A stretch of DNA of 6,144 bases from Oscillospiraceae bacterium (GCA_031266295.1 JAISBH010000226.1:1-6144); one strand, 5' to 3'. Positions 1 to 5,932 are shown, counted from the first letter of the stretch. Numbers and translations are program-made. Notes: generated by a model from the sequence alone, not told the origin.

Positions 1-71
1 GCGCCTTCGGTTCGCAAACCGAACAACGTCCCGCCGCAGCGACTCGTACGGCATCCTAGACACGTTCGTGG
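1..71 (-). repeat. Structured repeat, left copy (cut by window start)
   Basis: This is an inverted, ungapped match to 6002-6072: 59 of 71 positions are identical, and bases 27-47 match perfectly. It is written on the minus strand because the G-U pairs seen in the fold only make sense for RNA of that strand. On that strand it can form a hairpin with arms at 6-12 and 13-19 side (TTCGGTT, loop TGCG on the RNA strand, AACCGAA), a second stem from 33-38 with 47-52, and a short closing stem from 1-4 with 60-63. The outermost stem seen in the right copy would need sequence before base 1, so this copy is probably truncated by the window. No protein reading is convincing: one frame carries a stop, and changes are spread evenly over the codon positions. 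Confidence 0.85.
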
Positions 72-159
72 GGTACAAGCTGCAGCATGAGCATGTATGG
101 CGGGCGATTCCCGTCCAAGAAAAATCGATTGTAGCGACCGAATCATATTGATAAGTTTT
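72..159. other. Non-coding spacer, nothing recognised
   Basis: This stretch separates the left structured repeat from the shared 17-mer. In the right copy the same two elements are only six bases apart, so this stretch is either an insertion here or was lost there. It holds no convincing open reading frame. A weak six-pair hairpin (GGCGGG, five-base loop, CCCGTC with one G-T) lies in its middle. Its right part is AT-rich, as expected upstream of a promoter. Confidence 0.5.
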
Positions 160-176
160 AAATTTGGAATTGCTGA
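160..176 (+). promoter_or_regulatory. Shared 17-mer upstream of TerB gene promoter
   Basis: AAATTTGGAATTGCTGA occurs here and, inverted, at 5979-5995 upstream of the nitroreductase gene. In both places it lies on the upstream side of the proposed promoter, about 30 bases before the -35 here and about 17 bases before it at the other end. Only half of the 18-bp palindrome found at the right end is present here. It could be an operator half-site, an upstream promoter element, or simply part of the same dispersed repeat as 1-71. The sequence does not decide between these. Confidence 0.5.
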
Positions 177-206
177 GCCGGCGGCCACAACCCTTGCGCA
201 TCCGGC

Positions 207-234
207 TTGAATTTGCTACAATTTATAGTATACT
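207..234 (+). promoter_or_regulatory. Sigma-A-type promoter of the TerB-domain gene
   Basis: TTGAAT (207-212) and TATACT (229-234) are separated by 16 bases. They match the vegetative consensus at 4/6 and 5/6 positions. Transcription would start near 241, giving an untranslated leader of about 40 bases before the ATG at 282. The site overlaps the alternative TTG start at 207, which argues against translation beginning there. Confidence 0.6.
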
Positions 235-265
235 CCGCATCGCAAATGCGACATATCCCCGCACG

Positions 266-271
266 AAGGAG
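266..271 (+). promoter_or_regulatory. Ribosome binding site fixing the start at 282
   Basis: AAGGAG lies 10 bases before the ATG at 282. No comparable site precedes the in-frame TTG at 207, so 282 is chosen as the start. Confidence 0.8.
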
Positions 272-281
272 ACCGCATCCC

Positions 282-2711
282 ATGACGATTGACGCTGATA
301 CCATCGCAACGATCCAGCGCCTCATGCGCTGGTCTGACTATAAGTTTGAGCAAAGCCGCTTCCTGAGCAACCGCAGTGACGCTATGGACGCCATTCGCGA
401 GATGTTTGTTACCGCTATGCTCAATCTGCTCCCGCTGTTCGTAAGCTATAACATCACCCTTGATACTCTCGCCAGCGGCAACTCATACGCGCGGTATGGA
501 TTGATCGAACCCGACGATATTGAAGACCTCTTCGCCCTCAAATCTTTGCTGCACGACAGCGACGAGTCCGGTTTGGCGATGATGATGCGCAATTTCGGGT
601 CCGTTTTACAGCGCGATGCGAATAGATCTCGCGCCACATCCATACCGCCACATGCAGAGTCGTGCATCGTCGTCGGTTATATCGTCAAGTCTCTTGAGGC
701 TCGCCTGCGTATCATAGTCCGCCACGCCGCCAAACTGACGCCTTCCATCAACAAGGCGATCAAGGACATCGTCGAACGCTCCTACTACGACTCAACCTCC
801 CTCCGGCTGGATCGCATACTGGACGACCACCGCTTCGAACGCCTGCTTGAAAACGCCGTCAGTTTGCATCTTGAGCGCTGCAACAAACTGCTGCTCACAT
901 GCCCGCCTGACGACCCACGCCTTATCACGCCTCTGGCCCTTGATATCGACCAGGAGAACCATACTGAACCACGCGCGTCCCTGATCAGGATACGCAGCGA
1001 GCGCCCGCGACCCTATGCGGGTTATGCCGAACTGTTCTACCGCCAGGCGCGGATCATTGACCAGATAGACGCCGACGCCATCGGTCGTTCCATCCAGCTC
1101 GGACACCCTGACGGCGACTCACCCCAGCCCGACGCCGACCCTCCTGAACTGCCCATGGCGGATCAGATTGGTTACTACAAACTCGACGATGAGCAGCTGC
1201 TGTCCTACATCGTCTGGCGTGGATCGTTCCGCTCGGGCGGCAGTCCGCCCGCGTCGGCGGAGGCCGTTCTCCTCCACGCCACCGAACTGATCAACCGCGT
1301 CGGCGCGGATAACCCCCACGACATAATGGCCGGACTGGCTCGTCTGCTGCGATTGTATGACAGGGTAAACCGAAGGATCGTCACGCACCTGACCGCTTGG
1401 ATCCGCGATCTGTACGTGTTCAATTTCGTTAAGCAATCCCCCATTCCCGGACAGAGACGCGCGCAGCACGCGCCGCCTTCAGATCCGCCGTACGGCTTTA
1501 CGATGACGTTCATGACGTATATCGAGCGTTACGGCATTTCCATGTACTTCCCCGCGCTGACTATGGACACCGCGCTGCCCCCTTCGCGGCTGTTTGCGAT
1601 GTACGCGTCCCTTTCCACCTATAAGATACGCGAGAGCAAGATATACACCCCCGCGCTCATACCGTTGCTGGAGGCGTGCTTCAGAGCGTCGCTTAAGCGC
1701 GTGAGGGACATGATCGATGATTTCTTTGTGTTCAGCAAACTGATGGTAAACAAGCGGCCCGGCGATAAGTGGCGCCCCTATGTCGATATGCTCACCTATG
1801 AACCCGTCGCCTTAGCCGATCCCAATCACGCGGCTCCGTTGCGCACGCGCCTGAGCATCGACGTGCACCGCAATCCGGAACCGTCAGAGCAGTTCACCCG
1901 CCGTAAGAGCGGCTGGGCGTGCAGGAGTCTTGCGGTAACCAGCGCAGCCGCTCCAGCCCTAGCGGCGTATGTCATTCGCGCGATGGAGGTTCATCTGCGC
2001 GAGGTCATCCGCTTTCCCACCAAAATAAAGCTCCCGGATTCCATGCTCGGCGCTATTCGGACGGCCATGGTGCGAGACGGATGGAACGCCGTGCACGTTG
2101 GCGAGATAGACAGTATCCCTATCCAACACGCCATCGAACGTGCCGTGGACGACACGCTGCTCGCGATGTACCCTGGCGGCTACGTCTTTCCGGGCGCAAA
2201 GCCCGCCAAGGCTGCCAAGCGCGACGCAAGCAAAGACGAGCACGCCGAACGCGTACCCGTGAAGGTGGATCTCTCTTCATTGGACAAGGTGAGGATGGAC
2301 GCTGACTGGGTGTTCGACCGTCTGACGGAGGATGATGAGGAAGGCGGCGTCGCGCCGATTGAACCGATCGCGCCGCCCGAAGCGTTCGAATCGTCGGTGA
2401 TAGACCCGGCGCAATCCAGCCTATCGGAACTCGATTCCTGGACGGGTCTGGCCGCAGCGCTCTCCGATATAGAGAAGGAGGCGCTGTCTGCGCTGATGGA
2501 CAATCCAAAGGCGGAGGGCTTTAATGTTATCGTTCGTCGTCAGGGGCAGATGCCTGCCGCGTTCATAGAGAGTATCAACGGCAAGGCGCTCGACTGGATC
2601 GGCGACACGCTAATAGAGGAGATATTAGAAAAAAACGCGGCGGGATACCGCGTTATAGAGGACTATCGAGGCGACTGCGCCGATATCTGCGCGGGACGGG
2701 CGTCGACGTAG
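282..2711 (+). CDS. TerB_N/TerB_C domain protein (809 aa)
   Basis: This large, apparently soluble protein has no signal peptide or clear membrane segment. Residues 1-240 are a helix-rich region I do not recognise. Residues about 245-385 look like TerB_N: an FYRQAR segment at 252-257, then YYKLDDEQLLSYIVWR at 298-313 and ELINRVG at 335-341, which follow the family's pattern of a WR motif and an ELIN motif. A central region (about 400-630) follows, with no family I can name. A charged Lys/Ala/Asp linker lies near 637-656. Residues about 660-805 look like TerB_C: LDKVRMDADWVFDRL (667-681), an acidic linker, WTGLAAALSDIEKEAL (720-735), then INGKALDWIGDTLIEE (765-780). TerB_N/TerB_C proteins were described by comparative genomics as parts of Ter-related stress or defence systems, often near ATPases and helicases. 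No such partner lies in this window, and biochemical function is unknown. The gene has its own promoter and converges on spoVAE with two bases between stops. Confidence 0.85.
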   Translation: MTIDADTIATIQRLMRWSDYKFEQSRFLSNRSDAMDAIREMFVTAMLNLLPLFVSYNITLDTLASGNSYARYGLIEPDDIEDLFALKSLLHDSDESGLAMMMRNFGSVLQRDANRSRATSIPPHAESCIVVGYIVKSLEARLRIIVRHAAKLTPSINKAIKDIVERSYYDSTSLRLDRILDDHRFERLLENAVSLHLERCNKLLLTCPPDDPRLITPLALDIDQENHTEPRASLIRIRSERPRPYAGYAELFYRQARIIDQIDADAIGRSIQLGHPDGDSPQPDADPPELPMADQIGYYKLDDEQLLSYIVWRGSFRSGGSPPASAEAVLLHATELINRVGADNPHDIMAGLARLLRLYDRVNRRIVTHLTAWIRDLYVFNFVKQSPIPGQRRAQHAPPSDPPYGFTMTFMTYIERYGISMYFPALTMDTALPPSRLFAMYASLSTYKIRESKIYTPALIPLLEACFRASLKRVRDMIDDFFVFSKLMVNKRPGDKWRPYVDMLTYEPVALADPNHAAPLRTRLSIDVHRNPEPSEQFTRRKSGWACRSLAVTSAAAPALAAYVIRAMEVHLREVIRFPTKIKLPDSMLGAIRTAMVRDGWNAVHVGEIDSIPIQHAIERAVDDTLLAMYPGGYVFPGAKPAKAAKRDASKDEHAERVPVKVDLSSLDKVRMDADWVFDRLTEDDEEGGVAPIEPIAPPEAFESSVIDPAQSSLSELDSWTGLAAALSDIEKEALSALMDNPKAEGFNVIVRRQGQMPAAFIESINGKALDWIGDTLIEEILEKNAAGYRVIEDYRGDCADICAGRAST

Positions 2712-2720
2712 TATCACGTC
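2705..2720. terminator. Weak hairpin at the convergent gene junction
   Basis: GACGT (2705-2709) can pair with ACGTC (2716-2720) across a six-base loop, exactly over the two stop codons. The stem is short and no clear U-run follows in either direction, so this is at best a weak bidirectional terminator. Nothing better is visible at this junction. Confidence 0.2.
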
Positions 2721-3070
2721 TTGGTCTTTGGCTTGAATATCACCGAACACAGGTACCCGAAGAACACCGCCGCCGTGATTCCTCCAGCCGTCGCAGTGAC
2801 GCCGCCCATGAAAGCGCCCAGCCAGCCATGTTCGGCTACGCCGTCTATAGCGCCCTTGGCCAGCGCGTATCCAAACCCCATCAGCGGCACGGTCGCTCCC
2901 GCGCCTGCCCACTCCACTAGCGGGCCATAGGCCCCCAGCGCGCCCAGTATCACCCCGCCTGTAACATAACCGACCAATATGCGCGCGGGGGTGAGCCGCG
3001 TCTTGAGTATCAGAATCTCGCCGATCGCGCACAGAACGCCGCCCACTAGGAATGCCTTGACGAACATCAT
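2714..3070 (-). CDS. spoVAE: Stage V sporulation protein AE (SpoVAE/SpoVAEb)
   Basis: This small integral membrane protein (118 aa, close to the roughly 116 aa of Bacillus SpoVAEb) belongs to the SpoVA channel. That channel moves the calcium-dipicolinic acid chelate across the inner spore membrane during sporulation and germination. Hydrophobic segments lie at about 4-22, 31-50, 56-75 and 86-109. The motif WAGAGATVPLMGFGYAL (54-70) is the counterpart of the HAGAG...GFAN motif in SpoVAC, so the two are paralogous subunits. The tail is basic (KPKTKT). Two adjacent ATG codons could serve as start. The first (3070) overlaps the spoVAD stop as ATGA and sits seven bases after AAGGAGG (3084-3078), which suggests translational coupling. 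It is the last gene of the operon. Confidence 0.93.
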   Translation of the reverse strand: MMFVKAFLVGGVLCAIGEILILKTRLTPARILVGYVTGGVILGALGAYGPLVEWAGAGATVPLMGFGYALAKGAIDGVAEHGWLGAFMGGVTATAGGITAAVFFGYLCSVIFKPKTKT

Positions 3071-4107
3071 CGGGCGTCCTCCTTTTCTATTACGACCAGG
3101 TGCGCGACGCCGGGGATCGTCTCGCCCTGAAGCACGCTCGTGGCGTTGAGCAGCGCGCCCGTGGCCATGAGCGCCACGCGGTTCAGCTCACCGCGCGCGA
3201 ACCTGTCCAGTATGTAACCGTTCAGCACGACGGCCGAACAGCCGCATCCGCTGCCGCCTGAATGCGCGTCCTGTTCCGGTGAGAATATCCGTTCGCCGCA
3301 GTCCCATACGCGTGCCGCGTCAACCTTGACGCCCTTCTCATCGAGCAGCGCCAACATCAAGCCGCGGCCCACCTTGCCTAAGTCTCCGGTGATTATCTCA
3401 TCGTAATAGTCCGCGCTGCGTCCTGTGTCGCTCAGGTGCCGCGCGAGGGTGTCCGCAGCCGCAGGCGCCATTACTGCACCCATGTTGGCCATGTCTTTCA
3501 CACCGTAGTCAATAACCCGACCGATCGTCGCGTGTGTCAGCGACGCGGCGGGGATCACACCCTCCGGCGTATAGTCGCTGCCGCATAGCAGAGTCGCACC
3601 CGCGCCCGTAACCGTCCACTGCGCGCTAGCCGGACGCTGGCCTCCCTGCTCCAGGGGCGTGCGGTACTGCCGTTCCGCCGTGCTGAAGTGACTGGATACC
3701 GCACACAAAACACGCCGTGCCGCGCCTCCGTCCGCCAGCATACCGCCGACGGCCAGTGCCTCGCACATCGTCGAGCACGCGCCGTATAGCCCTAACAGGG
3801 GTATCATAAGCTCGCGTGCGCAGAGATTCACGGCCATTATCTGGTTGATCAGATCGCCGCCGAGCAGGATGTCAACATCGCGGGTTTTCAAGGCAGTCTT
3901 GTCCAGGCAACGGAACGCGGTATCGCGCAGCATCGCGGCCTCTGCCAGTTCCCACGTCTTCTGACCCAGCAGATCGTCTTCAAGTACGTAGTCGATGGTG
4001 TCGCCCAAGGGACCTTCGCGCTCCTTCTGCCCCGCGCTGGCCGACCAGGCGGCTATGCGGGGTCTGGACGTCAACTCAATCGTGTCAGCACCGATACGCT
4101 TGGACAT
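3067..4107 (-). CDS. spoVAD: Stage V sporulation protein AD (SpoVAD)
   Basis: This is the soluble, membrane-associated SpoVA subunit with a thiolase-like fold. In Bacillus it binds dipicolinic acid and is needed for its uptake into the forespore. The protein is 346 aa, near the family's usual 335-345. Family signatures visible are LGGDLINQI (82-90), the thiolase-type YGACSTMCEAL segment (108-118, Cys111 at the nucleophile-like position), SSHFSTAERQYRTPLEQGGQRP (138-159 region), GDLGKVGRG (241-249) and GGSGCGCSA (284-292). There is no transmembrane helix. The start has AGGAGG (4118-4113) five bases upstream. It follows spoVAC after 19 bases and overlaps spoVAE by four. No frameshift or missing block is apparent. 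Confidence 0.97.
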   Translation of the reverse strand: MSKRIGADTIELTSRPRIAAWSASAGQKEREGPLGDTIDYVLEDDLLGQKTWELAEAAMLRDTAFRCLDKTALKTRDVDILLGGDLINQIMAVNLCARELMIPLLGLYGACSTMCEALAVGGMLADGGAARRVLCAVSSHFSTAERQYRTPLEQGGQRPASAQWTVTGAGATLLCGSDYTPEGVIPAASLTHATIGRVIDYGVKDMANMGAVMAPAAADTLARHLSDTGRSADYYDEIITGDLGKVGRGLMLALLDEKGVKVDAARVWDCGERIFSPEQDAHSGGSGCGCSAVVLNGYILDRFARGELNRVALMATGALLNATSVLQGETIPGVAHLVVIEKEDAR

Positions 4108-4117
4108 ATCCGCCTCC

Positions 4118-4137
4118 TATCGAAATCTATCGAAATA
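4118..4137. repeat. 10-base tandem duplication over spoVAC stop
   Basis: TATCGAAATC is followed directly by TATCGAAATA, two copies with one mismatch. They cover the last codons and stop of spoVAC and the spacer before the spoVAD ribosome binding site. A slippage duplication here would have placed or duplicated the end of spoVAC without touching spoVAD. It is probably of little functional weight. Confidence 0.7.
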
Positions 4138-4600
4138 ACCCGACCACCCACGCGATCAGCCCCACCACTACCGACGAGCCTATGCCGTACACCAACACCG
4201 GACCCGCGATGATAAACATCCGCGCGCCTACGCCAAGCACCAGACCCTCGCGCCGGAACTCCATCGCCGCCGACACTATAGAGTTTGCGAATCCTGTTAT
4301 CGGCACGATCGAGCCTGCTCCGGCGTGCTTGCCGATCTTGTCATACTGCCCCAGTCCGGTTAGGAACGCGCCCAGGAACACCATCACGATGGCCGTAAAC
4401 GCAGAGGCGTCGGCAGTCTCCAGCCCGAGGTACGCCTTGCCCAGTTCGGAGACGGCTTCACCCAGCACGCAGATAGCGCCACCCCACAGGAACGCGCGGG
4501 TGATGTTCATCGCCATGGCGTGATTGGGCGTGAACCGCTCGACCATGGCCAAATAACGCTGTTCGATATCCCGTTGACGCGACGTCTTCCAGCCGTTCAT
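4127..4600 (-). CDS. spoVAC: Stage V sporulation protein AC (SpoVAC)
   Basis: This polytopic inner-membrane SpoVA subunit (157 aa from the chosen start; Bacillus SpoVAC about 150) is known in Bacillus as a mechanosensitive-like component of the dipicolinic acid channel. A charged cytosolic N-terminus (1-30) is followed by hydrophobic segments at about 32-48, 66-84, 98-112, 122-138 and 138-155. The diagnostic stretch is KHAGAGSIVPITGFANSI (91-108), followed by AAMEFRREGL and ARMFIIAGPVLVYG. The ATG at 4600 follows GGAGG (4609-4605). An alternative TTG at 4615 overlaps the stop of the upstream gene and would put that ribosome binding site inside the coding sequence, so it was rejected. Confidence 0.96.
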   Translation of the reverse strand: MNGWKTSRQRDIEQRYLAMVERFTPNHAMAMNITRAFLWGGAICVLGEAVSELGKAYLGLETADASAFTAIVMVFLGAFLTGLGQYDKIGKHAGAGSIVPITGFANSIVSAAMEFRREGLVLGVGARMFIIAGPVLVYGIGSSVVVGLIAWVVGLFR

Positions 4601-4604
4601 ACTG

Positions 4605-4609
4605 CCTCC
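4605..4609 (-). promoter_or_regulatory. Ribosome binding site fixing the spoVAC start
   Basis: GGAGG on the minus strand lies four bases before the ATG at 4600, a slightly tight spacing. It favours 4600 over the TTG at 4615. Confidence 0.75.
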
Positions 4610-4611
4610 AA

Positions 4612-5067
4612 TCAATCCTGACGGGCAGCGTCGGACGGCGGCGCGGTGAATGGGATGGGGCGCGGGGCGGCTGGCAAGGCAGGGCTGACCGAGGCGTCCG
4701 CCGCGATCAGGTCATCCATGGCGCCGCGAATCGCAGACGAGTCACGCGAGTGTATGCGACCAAAGACGGAAGCGCAGGCTTGTCTGAACCACTCGCGGCT
4801 ATGTGCGCTGATGGTGTGTTCCGGGAGCCGCCTCAGCCAGCCGATCGAGTCGCCGAGCAGACGTACAGTCTCATGCGGATAATGCTTGTATATTGCGGAC
4901 AGAATAGAGCCGGCGTCCACCAGCCAAATGCCCGTTTCGCGAGGCATCGGAATGGTCAGCGCGCCAACGTCCAAACGCGCGTCGCTGATGACGTACGCGA
5001 CGTCGCTAATACGCACCTGCTCACCGCCGTCCGTCTCGCTCCTGGCCTTGATTCGCACCGCTATCAT
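4612..5067 (-). CDS. SpoVAA-like protein lacking a membrane domain
   Basis: The 151-aa product resembles the N-terminal domain of stage V sporulation protein AA. It opens with a beta-rich stretch VRIKAR (4-9), then QVRISDVAYVISD (17-29), a hydrophobic IWLVDAGSILSAIYKHYP (47-64) and VRLLGDSIGWLRR (68-80). The order and spacing recall the SpoVAA pattern of an R-basic strand, a DvA motif and a vigorous Ile/Leu helix ending in a Pro. Bacillus SpoVAA is longer (about 206 aa) and carries C-terminal membrane helices. Here residues 85-123 are a soluble-looking helical region, and 124-151 is a Pro/Ala-rich tail, with no membrane segment. It is the first gene of the spoVA operon, 11 bases before spoVAC, the place spoVAA occupies in Bacillus, which supports the call. 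spoVAB is missing. It could instead be an unrelated lineage-specific sporulation protein. Confidence 0.6.
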   Translation of the reverse strand: MIAVRIKARSETDGGEQVRISDVAYVISDARLDVGALTIPMPRETGIWLVDAGSILSAIYKHYPHETVRLLGDSIGWLRRLPEHTISAHSREWFRQACASVFGRIHSRDSSAIRGAMDDLIAADASVSPALPAAPRPIPFTAPPSDAARQD

Positions 5068-5073
5068 AACCAA

Positions 5074-5079
5074 CCCTCC
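5074..5079 (-). promoter_or_regulatory. Ribosome binding site fixing the spoVAA-like start
   Basis: GGAGGG lies six bases before the ATG at 5067. The upstream in-frame ATG at 5112 has no such site and falls inside the predicted sigma-G promoter, so 5067 is the start. Confidence 0.8.
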
Positions 5080-5099
5080 GCGATAATTCTTATAGATTG

Positions 5100-5128
5100 T
5101 AGTTTGATCCATAAGCGAGGTTTTATGC
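5100..5128 (-). promoter_or_regulatory. Sigma-G-like promoter of the spoVA operon
   Basis: On the minus strand GCATA (5128-5124) and CAAACTA (5106-5100) are 17 bases apart. The forespore sigma-G consensus is roughly GNATR, 17-18 bases, CATNNTA; the match is 5/5 and 6/7. Transcription would start near 5093, leaving about 25 bases before the spoVAA-like ATG. spoVA of Bacillus is known to be transcribed by sigma-G in the forespore, which agrees with this. The assignment rests on consensus matching only. Confidence 0.6.
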
Positions 5129-5206
5129 GGAGGCGGAAGGGATTTATTTAGCGGCAGGGCGATTGACGGATCAAGGGCGGGATATATTACAAAGATGGTC
5201 AGAGAC

Positions 5207-5267
5207 GCAAAGCGTAAAGGCGCAAGAGGCGGGTCATTTGAATAACCCTTACGCCCTTACGCCTTGC
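5207..5267 (-). repeat. Long two-part hairpin between operon and nitroreductase
   Basis: Bases 5207-5222 and 5252-5267 form 16-base arms. On the minus strand all 16 positions pair (14 Watson-Crick plus two G-U); on the plus strand the same two positions are A-C mismatches. Inside is a second hairpin (5231-5248, GGGT...ACCC, with one wobble again pairing only on the minus strand). This implies RNA read in the nitroreductase direction, downstream of that gene. No U-run follows, so it is not a classical terminator. The arms are built from short GCGTAAGGG-type units. GCAAAG/GCGTAAAGG-type hairpins resemble dispersed intergenic repeats known from several phyla, but I cannot confirm family membership. 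The plus-strand side lies about 80 bases upstream of the sigma-G promoter. Confidence 0.7.
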
Positions 5268-5289
5268 CGCCGCAGCGATAGAAGGATAG

Positions 5290-5316
5290 GGGGAGTGGTT
5301 AACCTCGATTCTCCCC
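5290..5316 (-). terminator. Possible terminator hairpin after nitroreductase
   Basis: GGGGAG and CTCCCC (5316-5311 with 5295-5290 on the minus strand) form a six-pair stem two bases after the nitroreductase stop, around a 15-base loop that itself contains the palindrome GGTTAACC. It is GC-rich but is followed by a mixed pyrimidine stretch rather than a U-run, so it is only a possible terminator. Confidence 0.35.
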
Positions 5317-5317
5317 A

Positions 5318-5875
5318 TTAATCAATATAATCGATCCGCCCCTCCAGAATCGGGTGCGCTTCCTTGCCGACGGTCGGCACGCCTACCGCTATGGCTACGG
5401 CGAACCTGTATGTCGGCGGGAACTTCAGCAGCGTGTTCAACTCGCCGCCAGCAGGCCCGGTGAACGCGCCCTCCGGCATCCCTAGTATCACGCTGCCCAG
5501 ACCTATCGCCTGAGCCGCGATCGCTATGTTCTCCACAGCTATCCCGCAATCCAGACGCGACCAGCGTGCGTCAGGCTCGCAGCTGATGAATATACAGCAC
5601 GGCGCGGCGTAGAACACATCGCCTACATCCTTATTGAACGCCTTGCTAATCTCCTCGTTGATTCTTGCCAGGATCGCGGGATTCTGCACTACCGAGAAGT
5701 GCCACGGCTGGCGGTTCATCGCGCTGGGGGACTGTACGGCGGCGGCCAGCAGCGTATCGAGCTGATCGTGGGTGAGCGGATGCGCGGCATACCCTCGGAC
5801 GCTGCGCCTGTCAGCAATCGCGCGCAGGACAGGGTTGGTCGTTGCGGCAGTGGTTTCAATGGTTAATGCGGGCAT
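5318..5875 (-). CDS. FMN-dependent nitroreductase family protein
   Basis: This 185-aa oxidoreductase of the nitroreductase superfamily is cytosolic and probably acts as a homodimer with FMN and NAD(P)H. The natural substrate cannot be told from sequence. Family features are the FMN-phosphate-binding RRSVRGY (23-29), AVQSPSAMNRQPWHF (46-60), DCGIAVENIAIAAQAIGLGS (109-128), and a C-terminal strand AVAIAVGVPTV (159-169) that usually precedes the basic FMN-contacting segment. The length is typical of the smaller members (about 170-220 aa). The start at 5875 is chosen because AGGAGG lies seven bases upstream. An in-frame codon at 5914 has no ribosome binding site and lies inside a palindrome. The gene has its own promoter and three palindromes upstream, so it is probably regulated separately from spoVA, which starts 250 bases downstream on the same strand. 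Confidence 0.93.
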   Translation of the reverse strand: MPALTIETTAATTNPVLRAIADRRSVRGYAAHPLTHDQLDTLLAAAVQSPSAMNRQPWHFSVVQNPAILARINEEISKAFNKDVGDVFYAAPCCIFISCEPDARWSRLDCGIAVENIAIAAQAIGLGSVILGMPEGAFTGPAGGELNTLLKFPPTYRFAVAIAVGVPTVGKEAHPILEGRIDYID

Positions 5876-5882
5876 ATGTATA

Positions 5883-5888
5883 CCTCCT
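5883..5888 (-). promoter_or_regulatory. Ribosome binding site fixing the nitroreductase start
   Basis: A perfect AGGAGG on the minus strand lies seven bases before the ATG at 5875. This rules out the longer reading from 5914. Confidence 0.9.
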
Positions 5889-5898
5889 GGTTGTCGAA

Positions 5899-5915
5899 AT
5901 TGTCTCTTGGACAAT
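5899..5915. promoter_or_regulatory. 17-bp palindrome in nitroreductase leader
   Basis: ATTGTCTCTTGGACAAT has six-base perfect arms around a five-base centre. It lies between the predicted -10 and the ribosome binding site of the nitroreductase gene, a place where a repressor would block transcription. Size and symmetry suit a dimeric winged-helix regulator, but no regulator gene is in the window. A small RNA hairpin is the alternative. Confidence 0.5.
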
Positions 5916-5932
5916 CCACCTTATTCATATTT

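Noticed and set aside
207..281. N-terminal extension of the TerB-domain gene from a TTG at 207
   Set aside because: It overlaps the -35/-10 elements and has no ribosome binding site, while AAGGAG is well placed before the ATG at 282.
1919..2305. 128-codon alternative frame within the TerB-domain gene
   Set aside because: It is an Arg-rich shadow frame typical of GC-rich coding DNA and lies wholly inside a gene with recognisable domains.
5221..5262. CRISPR-like array from the CCCTTACG tandem units
   Set aside because: There are only two adjacent short units, forming one arm of a hairpin, with no spacers.
5876..5914. Longer nitroreductase start at 5914
   Set aside because: It begins inside the 5899-5915 palindrome and would put the perfect AGGAGG within the coding region.
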